Assembly: GCF_016908465.1 (NCBI RefSeq)
Contig: NZ_JAFBDY010000015.1
Span: 26,209 to 90,208, forward strand
Direction: 5' to 3'
DNA length: 64,000 nucleotides
Source: Lysinibacillus composti
GTDB lineage: Bacteria; Bacillota; Bacilli; Bacillales_A; Planococcaceae
In this document: piece after piece, positions 44,556 to 53,299 of the stretch
Position numbering within the stretch: the stretch's first letter is position 1
How the letters are laid out: each line of letters begins with the position of its first letter
The notes under the pieces: generated by a model
What the model was told of the DNA's origin: nothing
The model's database searches: none
The model's input: only the letters and a program-made list of their open reading frames with translations
Translations under genes and position numbers: made by a program

Positions 44556-45869
44556 ATGTACGGAAATGCACTTAACGAATTTGAATCTAACTTGGGCAAC
44601 GCAAATGATTTTGCGATTTATGAAAATGCACCGAATCGGCCGATTATTTGTATTGATATGCGTTGCTTCTATGCAAGCTGTATGGCAATGCTTGAAAATC
44701 TAGACCCGCTACAAGTGCCAATCGCAGTGGTTGGAAACTTTCAAAACAAGGGGAGTATTGTGCTTGCTGCATCGCCGCCGATGAAAAAACAATTTGGTAT
44801 TAAAACAGGCTCGCGACTATTTGAAATTCCAAAACACCCCGATATTAGGCTGTTTGAACCGAAAATGGAGTTTTTCGTTAAAATGTCGATGGAGATTACG
44901 AATTTAATTAATCAGTTTGTCCCAAAAGAAGCGATTCATGTCTATAGCATTGATGAAAGCTTTGTTGATTTATCAGGCACCGAAAAACTTTGGGGACCAC
45001 CTGAAGTAACAGCAAAATTCATTCAAGAAAGTATTTATCGTCAATTTCAAATTCCAAGTGCAGTCGGGATGGGACCGAATATGCTCATGGCAAAGCTGGC
45101 TCTTGATTTAGAGGCGAAAAAAGATGGATTTGCTAGATGGACGTATGATGATGTCCCCAAAAAATTATGGCCCATTGCACCACTATCGGAAATGTGGGGA
45201 ATTGGCCGTCGCACAGAACGTACATTGAACAATATGGGGATTTTTAAAGTAGGAGACCTTGCTCATGCCGACTTAAAAACATTAGAAGAGCGTTTCGGTA
45301 TTATGGGCAATCAGCTATATCACCATGCATGGGGGATTGATTTATCGCCTCTTGGTGCACCACTTGCCCAAGGACAGATTAGCTTTGGAAAAGGGCAAGT
45401 ATTAATGCGTGATTATCGAAGTCGTAGTGAAGTTCTCGCTGTTCTTCTTGAAATGTGTGAAGATGTGGCAAGAAGAGCCAGAGAAGCCTTTCAAGTTGGT
45501 CGAACGATTTCATTTGGTTTGAGCTATAGTCGAGACGCATTTGGCGGAGGTTTTCTTCGCTCTCGTACAATCGATGAGCCAACAAATGATACGATGACCA
45601 TTTATAAAGTATGTAAGCAATTGTTAGATGAGCATTATGCAGAAAGACCTGTTAGACAATTGTCGCTTAGTATCTCAAACTTAGAGTCAGAACGCTCCAT
45701 GCAGCTAAGTTTATTTGATCATAAAAAATGGAGACGACGAAAACTTGGTGCCACAATGGATTCCTTGCGCACTAAACATGGGTCAACAGCTATATTGCGT
45801 GCCGTCTCCTATACAGATGCTGGTACTGCAGTTGCGCGGGCTCAATTAGTAGGCGGTCATAAGAAATAA
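44556..45869 (+). CDS. uvrX: Y-family DNA polymerase UvrX
   Basis: 437 residues. The palm motifs ICIDMRCFYASC (catalytic Asp), YSIDESFVDLS (Asp/Glu pair) and a helix-hairpin-helix GIGRRTERTLNNMGI are present, followed by the little-finger domain. It matches the Gram-positive UvrX/YqjW group of translesion polymerases rather than DinB/PolIV. The ATG at 44556 has GGAGG eight bases upstream; a GTG just before is possible. It has an SOS box and is co-transcribed with a YolD-family gene, the usual partner. Confidence 0.92.
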   Translation: MYGNALNEFESNLGNANDFAIYENAPNRPIICIDMRCFYASCMAMLENLDPLQVPIAVVGNFQNKGSIVLAASPPMKKQFGIKTGSRLFEIPKHPDIRLFEPKMEFFVKMSMEITNLINQFVPKEAIHVYSIDESFVDLSGTEKLWGPPEVTAKFIQESIYRQFQIPSAVGMGPNMLMAKLALDLEAKKDGFARWTYDDVPKKLWPIAPLSEMWGIGRRTERTLNNMGIFKVGDLAHADLKTLEERFGIMGNQLYHHAWGIDLSPLGAPLAQGQISFGKGQVLMRDYRSRSEVLAVLLEMCEDVARRAREAFQVGRTISFGLSYSRDAFGGGFLRSRTIDEPTNDTMTIYKVCKQLLDEHYAERPVRQLSLSISNLESERSMQLSLFDHKKWRRRKLGATMDSLRTKHGSTAILRAVSYTDAGTAVARAQLVGGHKK

Positions 45870-45933
45870 CGATTACGACCTTGTGGGAAAAGACGAGGAA
45901 ATGACCGTTCTGAAAGACAAGAGGTGATGGTAA

Positions 45934-46254
45934 ATGATTCGAGACCGTGGAAATATTAAATGGAATGCCATGATGCTTCCTGAACATGTCAAAATGCTAC
46001 GCGAATGGCACGCACAGGATAATTATGTACAAAAACCTGAGCTTGATGAATGGGCATTACAAGAGCTTAGTGACCAATTACAAATTGCTTATGAAAATAA
46101 ACTAGAAGTGGAACTCAGTGTTTGGGAAGAAAAACATCTTTTTAAAGCAACAGGAGTTATTGCGAAGATAAATGGTTACAATTCAACACTCTATTTTGAA
46201 GATGGACGAAAGTTTAATTTACACACAATTTATGGTGTGGCTTTTACAATCTAA
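45934..46254 (+). CDS. YolD-like family protein
   Basis: 106 residues. DRGNIKWNAMMLPEHVKMLR is the YolD opening, followed by a small beta domain (ATGVIAKINGYNSTLYFEDG). YolD proteins lie after UvrX-type polymerases and have been proposed as UmuD-like partners; their action is not settled. AAGAGGTG precedes the ATG. It lies 64 bp after uvrX under the same SOS promoter. Confidence 0.9.
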   Translation: MIRDRGNIKWNAMMLPEHVKMLREWHAQDNYVQKPELDEWALQELSDQLQIAYENKLEVELSVWEEKHLFKATGVIAKINGYNSTLYFEDGRKFNLHTIYGVAFTI

Positions 46255-46292
46255 ATGTTGGAGATTAAGACAACCTAAATTAATGGATTTAT

Positions 46293-46337
46293 AAAAACTA
46301 GCCAAGCTTAAGTGAAATGACCTAAGTCTTGGCTTTG
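46293..46337. terminator. Bidirectional terminator between the yolD-like gene and the LysR gene
   Basis: AGCCAAG/CTTGGCT with an inner CTTA/TAAG stem; A and T runs flank it, between convergent genes. Confidence 0.8.
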
Positions 46338-46353
46338 CAATGGAAAAAGATGT

Positions 46354-47214
46354 TTAAACATTATAATGTTTCTTTAAAAAATCTAAAAATAAATTAACAT
46401 GTCGTAAATTTTCAACATAAGGATTATAGTATAAACTTGTCTCACGATAATAGATAGATTCTCCAAATTCATTCAAGGAAATTTTATATAAGTCTTCTCC
46501 TTCTATGCTGATACCGGGTAGCACTGCAATACCAAGATTATATTTCACCATCTCTTTACATGTAGCAGCCATATCTGTTTCAATGCTTGGACGAATAGGT
46601 TGTTGGAAATTAGCGCGCCACCATTTATCAATCATATGACTTAATGAAAGATCGGTTTTATAAGTGATAAAGGGTAATTTAGGAATATCCTCTTTTTTAA
46701 ACGGAGTTTTTGATACGACAAATAATTCTTCCTTACAAAGTGTATATTTTTTTGCATTCAAAGAATAATTTCCACGAATAATTGCTAAGTGTATATCCTC
46801 CGCGTTTAGTGCTTCTTTAATTTCACTACTCCATCCCGTTTTTAGTTGTATATAAATTTTTGGGTAAAGTTCTTTAAAATCATTCAAGATTTTTGGAAGG
46901 TGATACAACGAGAACAAACCAGAAGCACCTATTGAAATGGTTCCTTGTGTATCTTCAGTTAGGTTCGCTAATTGATCCACTAGTAATCTTTCGTTATGTA
47001 ATATTTGCACTGCATGTTCATATAAAATTCGGCCTTCCTCCGTAAAATCAATCCCTTTTGATCCTCTGACAATTAATTCTATTTTATATTTTTTTTCTAG
47101 CTGTTTAATACGATAGGTAAGCGCAGGTTGTGATATGTATAGATTATTCGCTGTATGAGTAATATTTTTCGTCTTATACAAATCTATTAACAATTGGCAA
47201 TCATTTAAGTTCAT
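46354..47214 (-). CDS. LysR-family regulator of the tricarboxylate cluster
   Basis: 286 residues. The N-terminal helix-turn-helix contains NITHTANNLYISQPALTYRI, and the effector domain has TISIGASGLFSLYHLP and GIAVLPGISIEG. It is divergent from the CitMHS transporter gene, the normal arrangement for a LysR activator of its neighbour operon, so TcuR-like control by a tricarboxylate is inferred. AAAGG precedes the ATG. The spacer of 145 bp is AT-rich and should hold its operator. Confidence 0.9.
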   Translation of the reverse strand: MNLNDCQLLIDLYKTKNITHTANNLYISQPALTYRIKQLEKKYKIELIVRGSKGIDFTEEGRILYEHAVQILHNERLLVDQLANLTEDTQGTISIGASGLFSLYHLPKILNDFKELYPKIYIQLKTGWSSEIKEALNAEDIHLAIIRGNYSLNAKKYTLCKEELFVVSKTPFKKEDIPKLPFITYKTDLSLSHMIDKWWRANFQQPIRPSIETDMAATCKEMVKYNLGIAVLPGISIEGEDLYKISLNEFGESIYYRETSLYYNPYVENLRHVNLFLDFLKKHYNV

Positions 47215-47359
47215 AGAATCAACCTTTCTATTTGAAATAAAAGATTTTTATAGGTAGTGAGGAAAACTATCTATTTTATTTATTAGAATTTATCATATAT
47301 TCTGAAAAAAGAGCAATATAAAACGCTTTCAATACTTGTTCAAAAAAAGGAGGAGGTCA

Positions 47360-48649
47360 ATGTTAGCTACTTTAGGGTTTACAATGATTATTGTATTTAC
47401 CTATCTCATCATGAGTAATCGTCTATCACCAATTGTTGCATTAATAACAGTACCTATCATTTTTGCTTTGTTTGGGGGATTTGTTTCGAATCTTGGTGAC
47501 ATGATGTTAGATGGAATGAAGCAAGTATCATCAACGGCTGCATTATTATTATTCGCCATTTTGTATTTTGGCGTAATGATCGATGCGGGTCTATTTGATC
47601 CATTTATAAGGCGCCTGTTAACGGTTGTAAATGGAGATCCAGTGAAAATTGCAATGGGAACAGCAGCATTAGCACTAGCTGTTGCATTAGATGGAGATGG
47701 TACAACAACGTACATGATTACAGTGTCTGCATTACTACCATTATATTTAAAGATTGGTATGAATCCATTAATATTAGCAACCATAGCAATGTTATCTTTA
47801 AGCGTGATGAGTGGCATGACACCTTGGGGAGGACCTGCAACAAGAGCGATTGTAGCAACTGGTGTAGATCCATCTAAATTTTTTGTACCACTAATTCCTC
47901 TAATGATTATTGGGGCTATATGGGTGCTGTTAGTAGCTTACTTTTTAGGTAAGAAGGAACGTAATCGAGTAGGGCTTCAGAAGATTTCAATAGATCATGT
48001 AATTCATACTGGTGAGAAAGATGTAGTTAAACCAACTCTACTTCGTTGGTGGACAAACTTAGTATTAACAGCCGCTGTAATGGTAGTCCTGGTAAAAGGA
48101 ATTTGGCCGCCTTCTGTTATTTTTATACTAGGTTTTGCCATTGCGTTAATGATTAACTTCCCAAAAAATAAAGTTCAAAAAGAAATTATCATGAAGCATG
48201 CTGGGAATGCATTAATCGTTACGGCACTTGTTTTTGCTGCAGGGGTTTTCACAGGAATCTTATCAGGAACGGGGATGGTAACGGCGATGTCAAATGCCCT
48301 TATTTCATTAATTCCCGATTCTTTAGGTTCCCAATTACCATTAATTGTAGCTATTACAAGTATGCCTTTTACATTTGTCATGTCAAATGATGCTTATTAT
48401 TTTGGTGTACTGCCTGTTTTGGCAGAAACAGCCACATCATTTGGAATAGATCCAATTGAAATAGCGCGGGCGTCTGTACTTGGTCAACCCGTTCATCTCT
48501 TAAGCCCATTAGTTGCTTCGACTTTTTTATTAGTCGGGATGATTTCAAAGGAATTAGGTGAATATCAAAAATATGCATTTATTGGGTGCTTCTTAACGTC
48601 GATTGTGTTAATTCTAGCTGCAGTCATTACAGGAGCAATTAGTGTTTAA
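47360..48649 (+). CDS. CitMHS-family citrate/tricarboxylate transporter
   Basis: 429 residues, about 12 membrane helices. The SVMSGMTPWGGPATRA, LDGDGTTTYMIT and FVMSNDAYYFGVLPV motifs are those of CitMHS (CitM/CitH) metal-citrate symporters. In this context (LysR, AbrB-type protein, TcuA) the substrate is probably tricarballylate, citrate or a related acid. AGGAGGAGG precedes the ATG at 47360. A catabolite-response half-site (CGCTTTCA) lies at about 47323, too partial to call. Confidence 0.9.
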   Translation: MLATLGFTMIIVFTYLIMSNRLSPIVALITVPIIFALFGGFVSNLGDMMLDGMKQVSSTAALLLFAILYFGVMIDAGLFDPFIRRLLTVVNGDPVKIAMGTAALALAVALDGDGTTTYMITVSALLPLYLKIGMNPLILATIAMLSLSVMSGMTPWGGPATRAIVATGVDPSKFFVPLIPLMIIGAIWVLLVAYFLGKKERNRVGLQKISIDHVIHTGEKDVVKPTLLRWWTNLVLTAAVMVVLVKGIWPPSVIFILGFAIALMINFPKNKVQKEIIMKHAGNALIVTALVFAAGVFTGILSGTGMVTAMSNALISLIPDSLGSQLPLIVAITSMPFTFVMSNDAYYFGVLPVLAETATSFGIDPIEIARASVLGQPVHLLSPLVASTFLLVGMISKELGEYQKYAFIGCFLTSIVLILAAVITGAISV

Positions 48650-48667
48650 CGATAGGGAGGGGATTCA

Positions 48668-49693
48668 ATGCGCACAATTTACCCTATTGCGACAGTAATA
48701 ATTGTTGCAATGGTAGGTGTAGCAATTTTTCAACTACTTTCCTTTCCCATGCCTTGGATGTTAGGTTCATTATTTGGTGTCCTGATTACGCAACTGTTAT
48801 GGAAAGTTCCTATGAAATGGCCTGTCATTATGCGAAATATTGGATTGCTTATAGTCGGTACGGCCATTGGACAGCTTTTTACTTTAGATTTTTTAGTTGC
48901 AATGAAAGATACACTGTTATTTATGTTATTATTTAACGTCATTTTAAGTGTATTTTGCCTTGCGTTAGCATATGGCCTACAAAAGTGGGCACAGATTCCA
49001 TTCGCCACAGCATTAACAGCTAGCATTCCTGGTGGTTTATCTCAGCTAGTTGTTTTTGCGGAAGAGCAGGAAGAAATTGATGTTGCAGTTGTAACATTTT
49101 TTCACGTCATTCGTGTACTTTTTGTAGTCGGTTTAATTCCGATTATTGTTTCACTAACTGATAAAGTACCAGGGGCAATAGACTCCGGCACCACAAATTT
49201 AGTTCATAACATCATCTTAATTTTAATTGGTGCCATTGTTATACCGGTTGGAAAGAAATTTAAATTGCCTGTACCTCATTTTTTAACGCCTGTCATTTTA
49301 GGACTTTTATTGAGTCTAATTAAAATAGACATAGAACCTATCAGTAATAATTTATTGCATATAGCACAGCTTTTTATTGGTGCATATATAGGTTTACTTC
49401 TACATCCAAAGTCCTTACGGTTACCAATTCGTGTATTAATTGGTGGTATATGTAGCGCCATTTTATTATTAATATTAACTTTCTTTATTGCTAAAGGAAT
49501 GGTATTAGTCTTTGATATGGATTTTGCTACAAGTTATTTGAGTACGGCTCCAGGTGGAATGGATCAAATGGGACTAATCGCCACAGCCTTACAAGCCGAT
49601 GCCACACAAGTAACGATTTTTCAGTTATTTCGCATGCTGTTTATTTATATTGTAATTTTACCATTGTTAAAGTGGAAATTGCTCAAGGTATAA
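48668..49693 (+). CDS. AbrB-family (AbrB_dup/TIGR03082) membrane protein
   Basis: 341 residues, about ten membrane helices in two related halves; FPMPWMLGSLFGVLITQLLW opens the first and STAPGGMDQMGLIATAL sits in the second. The family is often annotated as an ammonia monooxygenase regulator (AbrB), but it is a transporter-like membrane protein. It begins 18 bp after the CitMHS stop codon with AGGGAGGGG upstream, so it belongs to that operon. Role in acid uptake or export is inferred only. Confidence 0.85.
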   Translation: MRTIYPIATVIIVAMVGVAIFQLLSFPMPWMLGSLFGVLITQLLWKVPMKWPVIMRNIGLLIVGTAIGQLFTLDFLVAMKDTLLFMLLFNVILSVFCLALAYGLQKWAQIPFATALTASIPGGLSQLVVFAEEQEEIDVAVVTFFHVIRVLFVVGLIPIIVSLTDKVPGAIDSGTTNLVHNIILILIGAIVIPVGKKFKLPVPHFLTPVILGLLLSLIKIDIEPISNNLLHIAQLFIGAYIGLLLHPKSLRLPIRVLIGGICSAILLLILTFFIAKGMVLVFDMDFATSYLSTAPGGMDQMGLIATALQADATQVTIFQLFRMLFIYIVILPLLKWKLLKV

Positions 49694-49786
49694 AAAGTTT
49701 TTATGGCAATAAATAAAAAATGAATATTTTATTTATTCCACAGAGTTTTTTATAGTTATCGTAACAACAGGAAGGGGAAATGATTT

Positions 49787-51268
49787 ATGTCAAAATATGA
49801 TGTAGTTATTGTAGGTGCGGGGAATGCAGCGTTATGTGCAGCTATTTCTGCAAAAGAACAGGGGAGCTCAGTTCTAGTATTAGAAAAAGGACCAGTAGAA
49901 AAACGGGGAGGAAATTCATTCTTTACAGATGGTGCAATACGTGTAGCATACCAAGATTTAGATGCTATTACTAAAGTGATAGATTTAGATCAAGAAACAA
50001 TTAATAAAATTGAAATGCCAGTGTACTCAGCGCAAGACTTTAATGATGACATTATGCGCGTTTCAAAAAATCAAAGTAAACCAGAACTAATACGTCAATT
50101 AGTCACTCAATCGTTCCCAACTATTGAGTGGATGAAATCGCATGGTGTTGAATTCGAGCTCAATTATGCAAACCAATCATTCGAAAAAGAAGGGAAAGTT
50201 CATTTCTGGGGCGGCCTGCCAATTAAAACAGTAGATAAAGGGATTGGCTTAATGCGTAGTTTATTTAATCGCTGTGAAGAACTAGGTATTGATGTATGGT
50301 ATGAAAGTGCGGCAACAAACATTGTAACGGAAAATGAGGCGGTTGCGGCAATTGAAGTTCAAACAAAAGATGGACTGAAAACGGTAAAATGTGAAAGCGT
50401 TGTTTTAGCATGTGGAAGTATTGAAGCTAACCAAAAGAAACGTGCTGAGGCTTTAGGAGAAGAGTGGAATGAAGCATTAGTTCGCGGCACGGAATTTAAC
50501 ACAGGTGATGGAATCGAAATGGCCGTAGCAATTGGAGCTCAAACATTCGGCCAAGTAAATGGATGTCATGCGATTGGTACAGATGCAAATGCACCACGCG
50601 TTGGAGATTTCCAAAAACCTGGTGATATCTATAAAAAACATTCATACCCTTATAGTGTGATGGTTAATGTGGAAGGGAATCGTTTCGTAGATGAAGGCGC
50701 AGATTTCCGTAACTACACATATGCAAAATACGGTAAGGAAGTATTAAAACAGCCGAAAAATATTGCGTATCAAATTTATGATGCAAAAGTTCGTCCAATT
50801 TTACGTGCGGAGTATGACTTAGAAGAAGCGACTGTATTTGAAGCAACAACATTAGAGGCGCTTGCAGACCAATTAGATATTAATAAAGAACAATTTTTAC
50901 AAACAATTGCAGAGTACAATGCAGCAGTACAAGAAGGTGAGTTTAATCCTTCTGAAAAAGATGGAAAAGGTACAAAAGGGATTACACCATCAAAATCCAA
51001 CTGGGCACAAACAATTAGCGAAGGACCTTTCTACGCTTACCCTGTTACATGCGGAATAACATTCTCATTCTGGGGCTTAGCGACAACTCCAGAAGGTGCT
51101 GTATTAAATAAATCAAACGAAATAATTGAAGGTTTATATGCTGCTGGAGAAATGATTGGTGGTATTTTCTATGAAAATTACCCTGGTGGTTCAGGTTTAA
51201 TGTCTGGTTCAGTATTTGGAAAATTAGCTGGGGCAGCAGCTTCAAGACATGCTCAAAAAGTAAAATAA
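49787..51268 (+). CDS. tcuA: FAD-dependent tricarballylate dehydrogenase TcuA-like
   Basis: 493 residues, fumarate reductase/succinate dehydrogenase flavoprotein family. The N-terminal FAD site is VVIVGAGNAALCAAISA, with EKRGGNSFFTDGAIR after it; the C-terminal FAD motif is YPGGSGLMSGSVFGKLAG. TcuA oxidises tricarballylate to cis-aconitate. The usual partner TcuB, an iron-sulfur and heme membrane protein that reoxidises the flavin, is absent here. AGGGG precedes the ATG. Other flavocytochrome-like dehydrogenases of this family are possible. Confidence 0.85.
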   Translation: MSKYDVVIVGAGNAALCAAISAKEQGSSVLVLEKGPVEKRGGNSFFTDGAIRVAYQDLDAITKVIDLDQETINKIEMPVYSAQDFNDDIMRVSKNQSKPELIRQLVTQSFPTIEWMKSHGVEFELNYANQSFEKEGKVHFWGGLPIKTVDKGIGLMRSLFNRCEELGIDVWYESAATNIVTENEAVAAIEVQTKDGLKTVKCESVVLACGSIEANQKKRAEALGEEWNEALVRGTEFNTGDGIEMAVAIGAQTFGQVNGCHAIGTDANAPRVGDFQKPGDIYKKHSYPYSVMVNVEGNRFVDEGADFRNYTYAKYGKEVLKQPKNIAYQIYDAKVRPILRAEYDLEEATVFEATTLEALADQLDINKEQFLQTIAEYNAAVQEGEFNPSEKDGKGTKGITPSKSNWAQTISEGPFYAYPVTCGITFSFWGLATTPEGAVLNKSNEIIEGLYAAGEMIGGIFYENYPGGSGLMSGSVFGKLAGAAASRHAQKVK

Positions 51269-51291
51269 CACTTTTAACTCATGTATTGTTT

Positions 51292-51327
51292 AAACACAAG
51301 GTAATCCCTCTACCTTGTGTTTTTTTA
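51292..51327 (+). terminator. Terminator of the tricarboxylate operon
   Basis: AAACACAAGGTA and TACCTTGTGTTT form a perfect 12-bp stem with a 7-base loop and a T run. Confidence 0.92.
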
Positions 51328-51336
51328 TTGAAGATA

Positions 51337-51458
51337 GGGGAGTGTCTAATAGTAAAAGATGGCCATCCGCCTGGAATGGAAATCATTTTTCAAATGCGAA
51401 AATCCACCATTTTGAAATGATGGACAAAATGATGGATTTCCACATATAAGACAGCCTC
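51337..51458. repeat. Palindromic intergenic repeat with TGTCT/AGACA ends
   Basis: Inner hairpin at 51400-51439: a 15-bp stem with one mismatch around a 10-base loop (CCACCATTTTG pairs with CAAAATGATGG). The outer ends GGGAGTGTCT and AGACAGCCTC are partly complementary. It looks like a decayed small repeat. No ORF. Confidence 0.5.
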
Positions 51459-51504
51459 ATGACATCATTAAAAATTTGAACTTAGGTTAAAAAGGTGATA
51501 TCGA

Positions 51505-51678
51505 TTATTGAAAGAGTAGGGTTTTTACAGTTTCGTTAGCGATATCATTGTGTGATGATTGCTCTAGCTTTTCTAATACATAAAATGTAGAAGGGCTGTA
51601 TTGAACGGATTCTTGATTTAATAAAATGGATTTCATTGATAAAATGAAACTTATTTTTTCTTGTTCAGTAAGAAACAT
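51505..51678 (-). CDS. Small hypothetical protein (57 residues)
   Basis: A frame of 57 codons from ATG at 51678. The product opens MFLTEQEKISFILSMKSIL and ends in KTLLFQ; it looks helical and soluble, with codon use like the neighbours. The ribosome site (TGAGA) is weak and I know no family. It is the only credible frame between tcuA and tdh on this strand. It could be a relic or a real small protein. Confidence 0.4.
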   Translation of the reverse strand: MFLTEQEKISFILSMKSILLNQESVQYSPSTFYVLEKLEQSSHNDIANETVKTLLFQ

Positions 51679-51814
51679 AATCTCAAAAGATTGTTATATT
51701 AATTGGTATTTTATCCTCTTTAGTCGAGCTAATACAAAAATAATAAAACATTAAATAATTAAATATTAGATTTAATTATTGCGAAGTTTTAAGGATTAAT
51801 CAAAAATAGGAGGG

Positions 51815-51856
51815 AAAGTGGATGGCTCATTTCAGTCGAGTCATCCACTTTTTTTA
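51815..51856 (+). terminator. Strong terminator-like hairpin upstream of tdh
   Basis: AAAGTGGATGGCTC pairs with GAGTCATCCACTTT over 14 bp (one G-U), with a 9-base loop and seven T. No plus-strand gene lies between the tcuA terminator and this hairpin, so it should end a short transcript or attenuate tdh, whose start is 200 bp downstream. Confidence 0.65.
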
Positions 51857-51881
51857 CATGTCTAGAATACGTTGCATATGA
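51822..51881 (+). other. Possible 19-codon leader ORF overlapping the terminator
   Basis: The ATG at 51822 has AGGAGGG nine bases upstream, an excellent ribosome site for a frame of only 19 codons (MAHFSRVIHFFYMSRIRCI). It runs through the hairpin at 51815-51856, so ribosome position could change hairpin formation. There is no obvious run of one amino acid that would identify a classical attenuator. Confidence 0.35.
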
Positions 51882-52054
51882 TAGATTGAAACCTCAAGGA
51901 GCTTTGATGTTAAACAAATTTGAAAATAATATTGTGTTTTATAAATGAACACAGTATAATTAATTTCAATTTAACAGCCGTATATCAACGTTTGTGGCAG
52001 TTTTTGTGTATTTTTGAGGAGTACAATTGTTTTTCAACAGAGGAGGGTGCAGAA

Positions 52055-53008
52055 ATGAAAAAAATAATCGTGACGGGGGCATTAGGTCAGATTGGTTCTG
52101 AACTGACAGTGATGTTAAGTGAGTTATATGGTCAGGAAAATGTATTAGCAACTGATATAAGAAAAGTGCCAAATACAGTGGGACCTTTTGAAGTGTTAGA
52201 TGTAATGGACGGTAAACGAATGTATGAATTAGCCAAGAATTTTGGTGCAGATACAATTATTCATATGGCAGCATTACTTTCTGCAACAGCAGAAAAAAAT
52301 CCACAGTTTGCTTGGAATTTAAATATGGGGGGACTCATGAACGCGTTAGAAGTTGCACGTGAGTTAGACTTACAATTTTTCACTCCAAGTTCAATTGGTG
52401 CATTTGGTCCTACAACACCAAAGGACAATACACCGCAGGATACGTTACAAAGACCAACGACTATGTATGGGGTTAATAAAGTAGCAGGGGAGCTACTTTG
52501 TGATTATTATTTCACTCGATTTGGAGTCGATACAAGGGGAGTTAGGTTTCCAGGATTAATTTCATATGTAACGCCTCCCGGTGGTGGGACGACTGATTAT
52601 GCGGTAGAGATCTATTACAAAGCGATAGAGGAAGGACGCTACACCTCTTATATTGCTGAAGGGACATACATGGATATGATGTATATGCCTGATGCATTAC
52701 AAGCCATCGTTGATTTAATGGAAGCAGATGGTTCAAAGTTGAAACATCGTAATGCATTTAATATTTCGGCAATGAGTTTCGAACCATCTCAAATCGCAAA
52801 AGAAATTCAAAAACAAATTCCATCATTCAAAATGGATTATGATGTAGATCCTGTACGTCAAACTATTGCTGATAGTTGGCCAAACGCGATTGATTCATCC
52901 GCAGCAGTAGAAGAGTGGGGCTTTAAGACTCAGTTCGATTTAGAAAAGATGACGATTGATATGTTAGATCAATTAAAACGAAAATTGAATAAAAGAGCAA
53001 TTTCATAA
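52055..53008 (+). CDS. tdh: L-threonine 3-dehydrogenase, short-chain (UDP-galactose epimerase-like) type
   Basis: 317 residues, extended SDR fold. The Rossmann motif is [12 protein letters not shown], the catalytic Ser and YGVNK (Tyr-x-x-x-Lys) are in [11 protein letters not shown] and [13 protein letters not shown], and [21 protein letters not shown] is diagnostic of the epimerase-like threonine dehydrogenases. It oxidises L-threonine to 2-amino-3-oxobutyrate for Kbl. kbl lies at 35159 rather than beside it. The ATG at 52055 has AGGAGGG upstream; a longer frame from 51920 has none. A hairpin terminator about 200 bp upstream may control it. Confidence 0.92.
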   Translation: MKKIIVTGALGQIGSELTVMLSELYGQENVLATDIRKVPNTVGPFEVLDVMDGKRMYELAKNFGADTIIHMAALLSATAEKNPQFAWNLNMGGLMNALEVARELDLQFFTPSSIGAFGPTTPKDNTPQDTLQRPTTMYGVNKVAGELLCDYYFTRFGVDTRGVRFPGLISYVTPPGGGTTDYAVEIYYKAIEEGRYTSYIAEGTYMDMMYMPDALQAIVDLMEADGSKLKHRNAFNISAMSFEPSQIAKEIQKQIPSFKMDYDVDPVRQTIADSWPNAIDSSAAVEEWGFKTQFDLEKMTIDMLDQLKRKLNKRAIS

Positions 53009-53035
53009 AATACGTTCTGTTAAAGTACTTTGTTG

Positions 53036-53180
53036 ATTTCCGTTACAGCAAGACGCTTATCGAGGGCTAAGCCTGAGCCTCCTCGGCTTGCTTAGGCAAG
53101 CCTGTGGGGTCTCGACTTTCTCGCTATTTATGCAGTCAGCTTTGCTCTGTAGCGAAAGGCAAAGCTGACTGCTAAACATG
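53036..53180. repeat. Palindromic intergenic repeat after tdh
   Basis: GC-richer than the surroundings. Two hairpins: GGCTTGC/GCAAGCC (53085-53102) and a perfect 14-bp stem GCAGTCAGCTTTGC/GCAAAGCTGACTGC (53132-53145 with 53159-53172). The GAGCCTCCTCGGC...GTGGGGTCTCGAC layout resembles dispersed intergenic repeats common in Planococcaceae and Bacillaceae (from general knowledge). Confidence 0.65.
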
Positions 53181-53247
53181 CCGCCTTCACTTCAATCAAC
53201 AATTGATGTAATTATTAACAGTGAATGATAACAGATTCAATCCGTAA

Positions 53248-53288
53248 TAAAAGGCAAGGGAATAGAAAAATATCCCCTAGCCTTTTTT
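53248..53288. terminator. trp operon terminator (also usable by tdh)
   Basis: AAGGCAAGGGAATA pairs with TATCCCCTAGCCTT (two mismatches) with T runs on both sides, between the convergent tdh and trpA. Confidence 0.8.
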
Positions 53289-53299
53289 CGCTTTTTTAT

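Noticed and set aside
47318..47333. Catabolite response element (cre) before the CitMHS gene
   Set aside because: Only the right half (CGCTTTCA) fits; the left half lacks TG at the required place.
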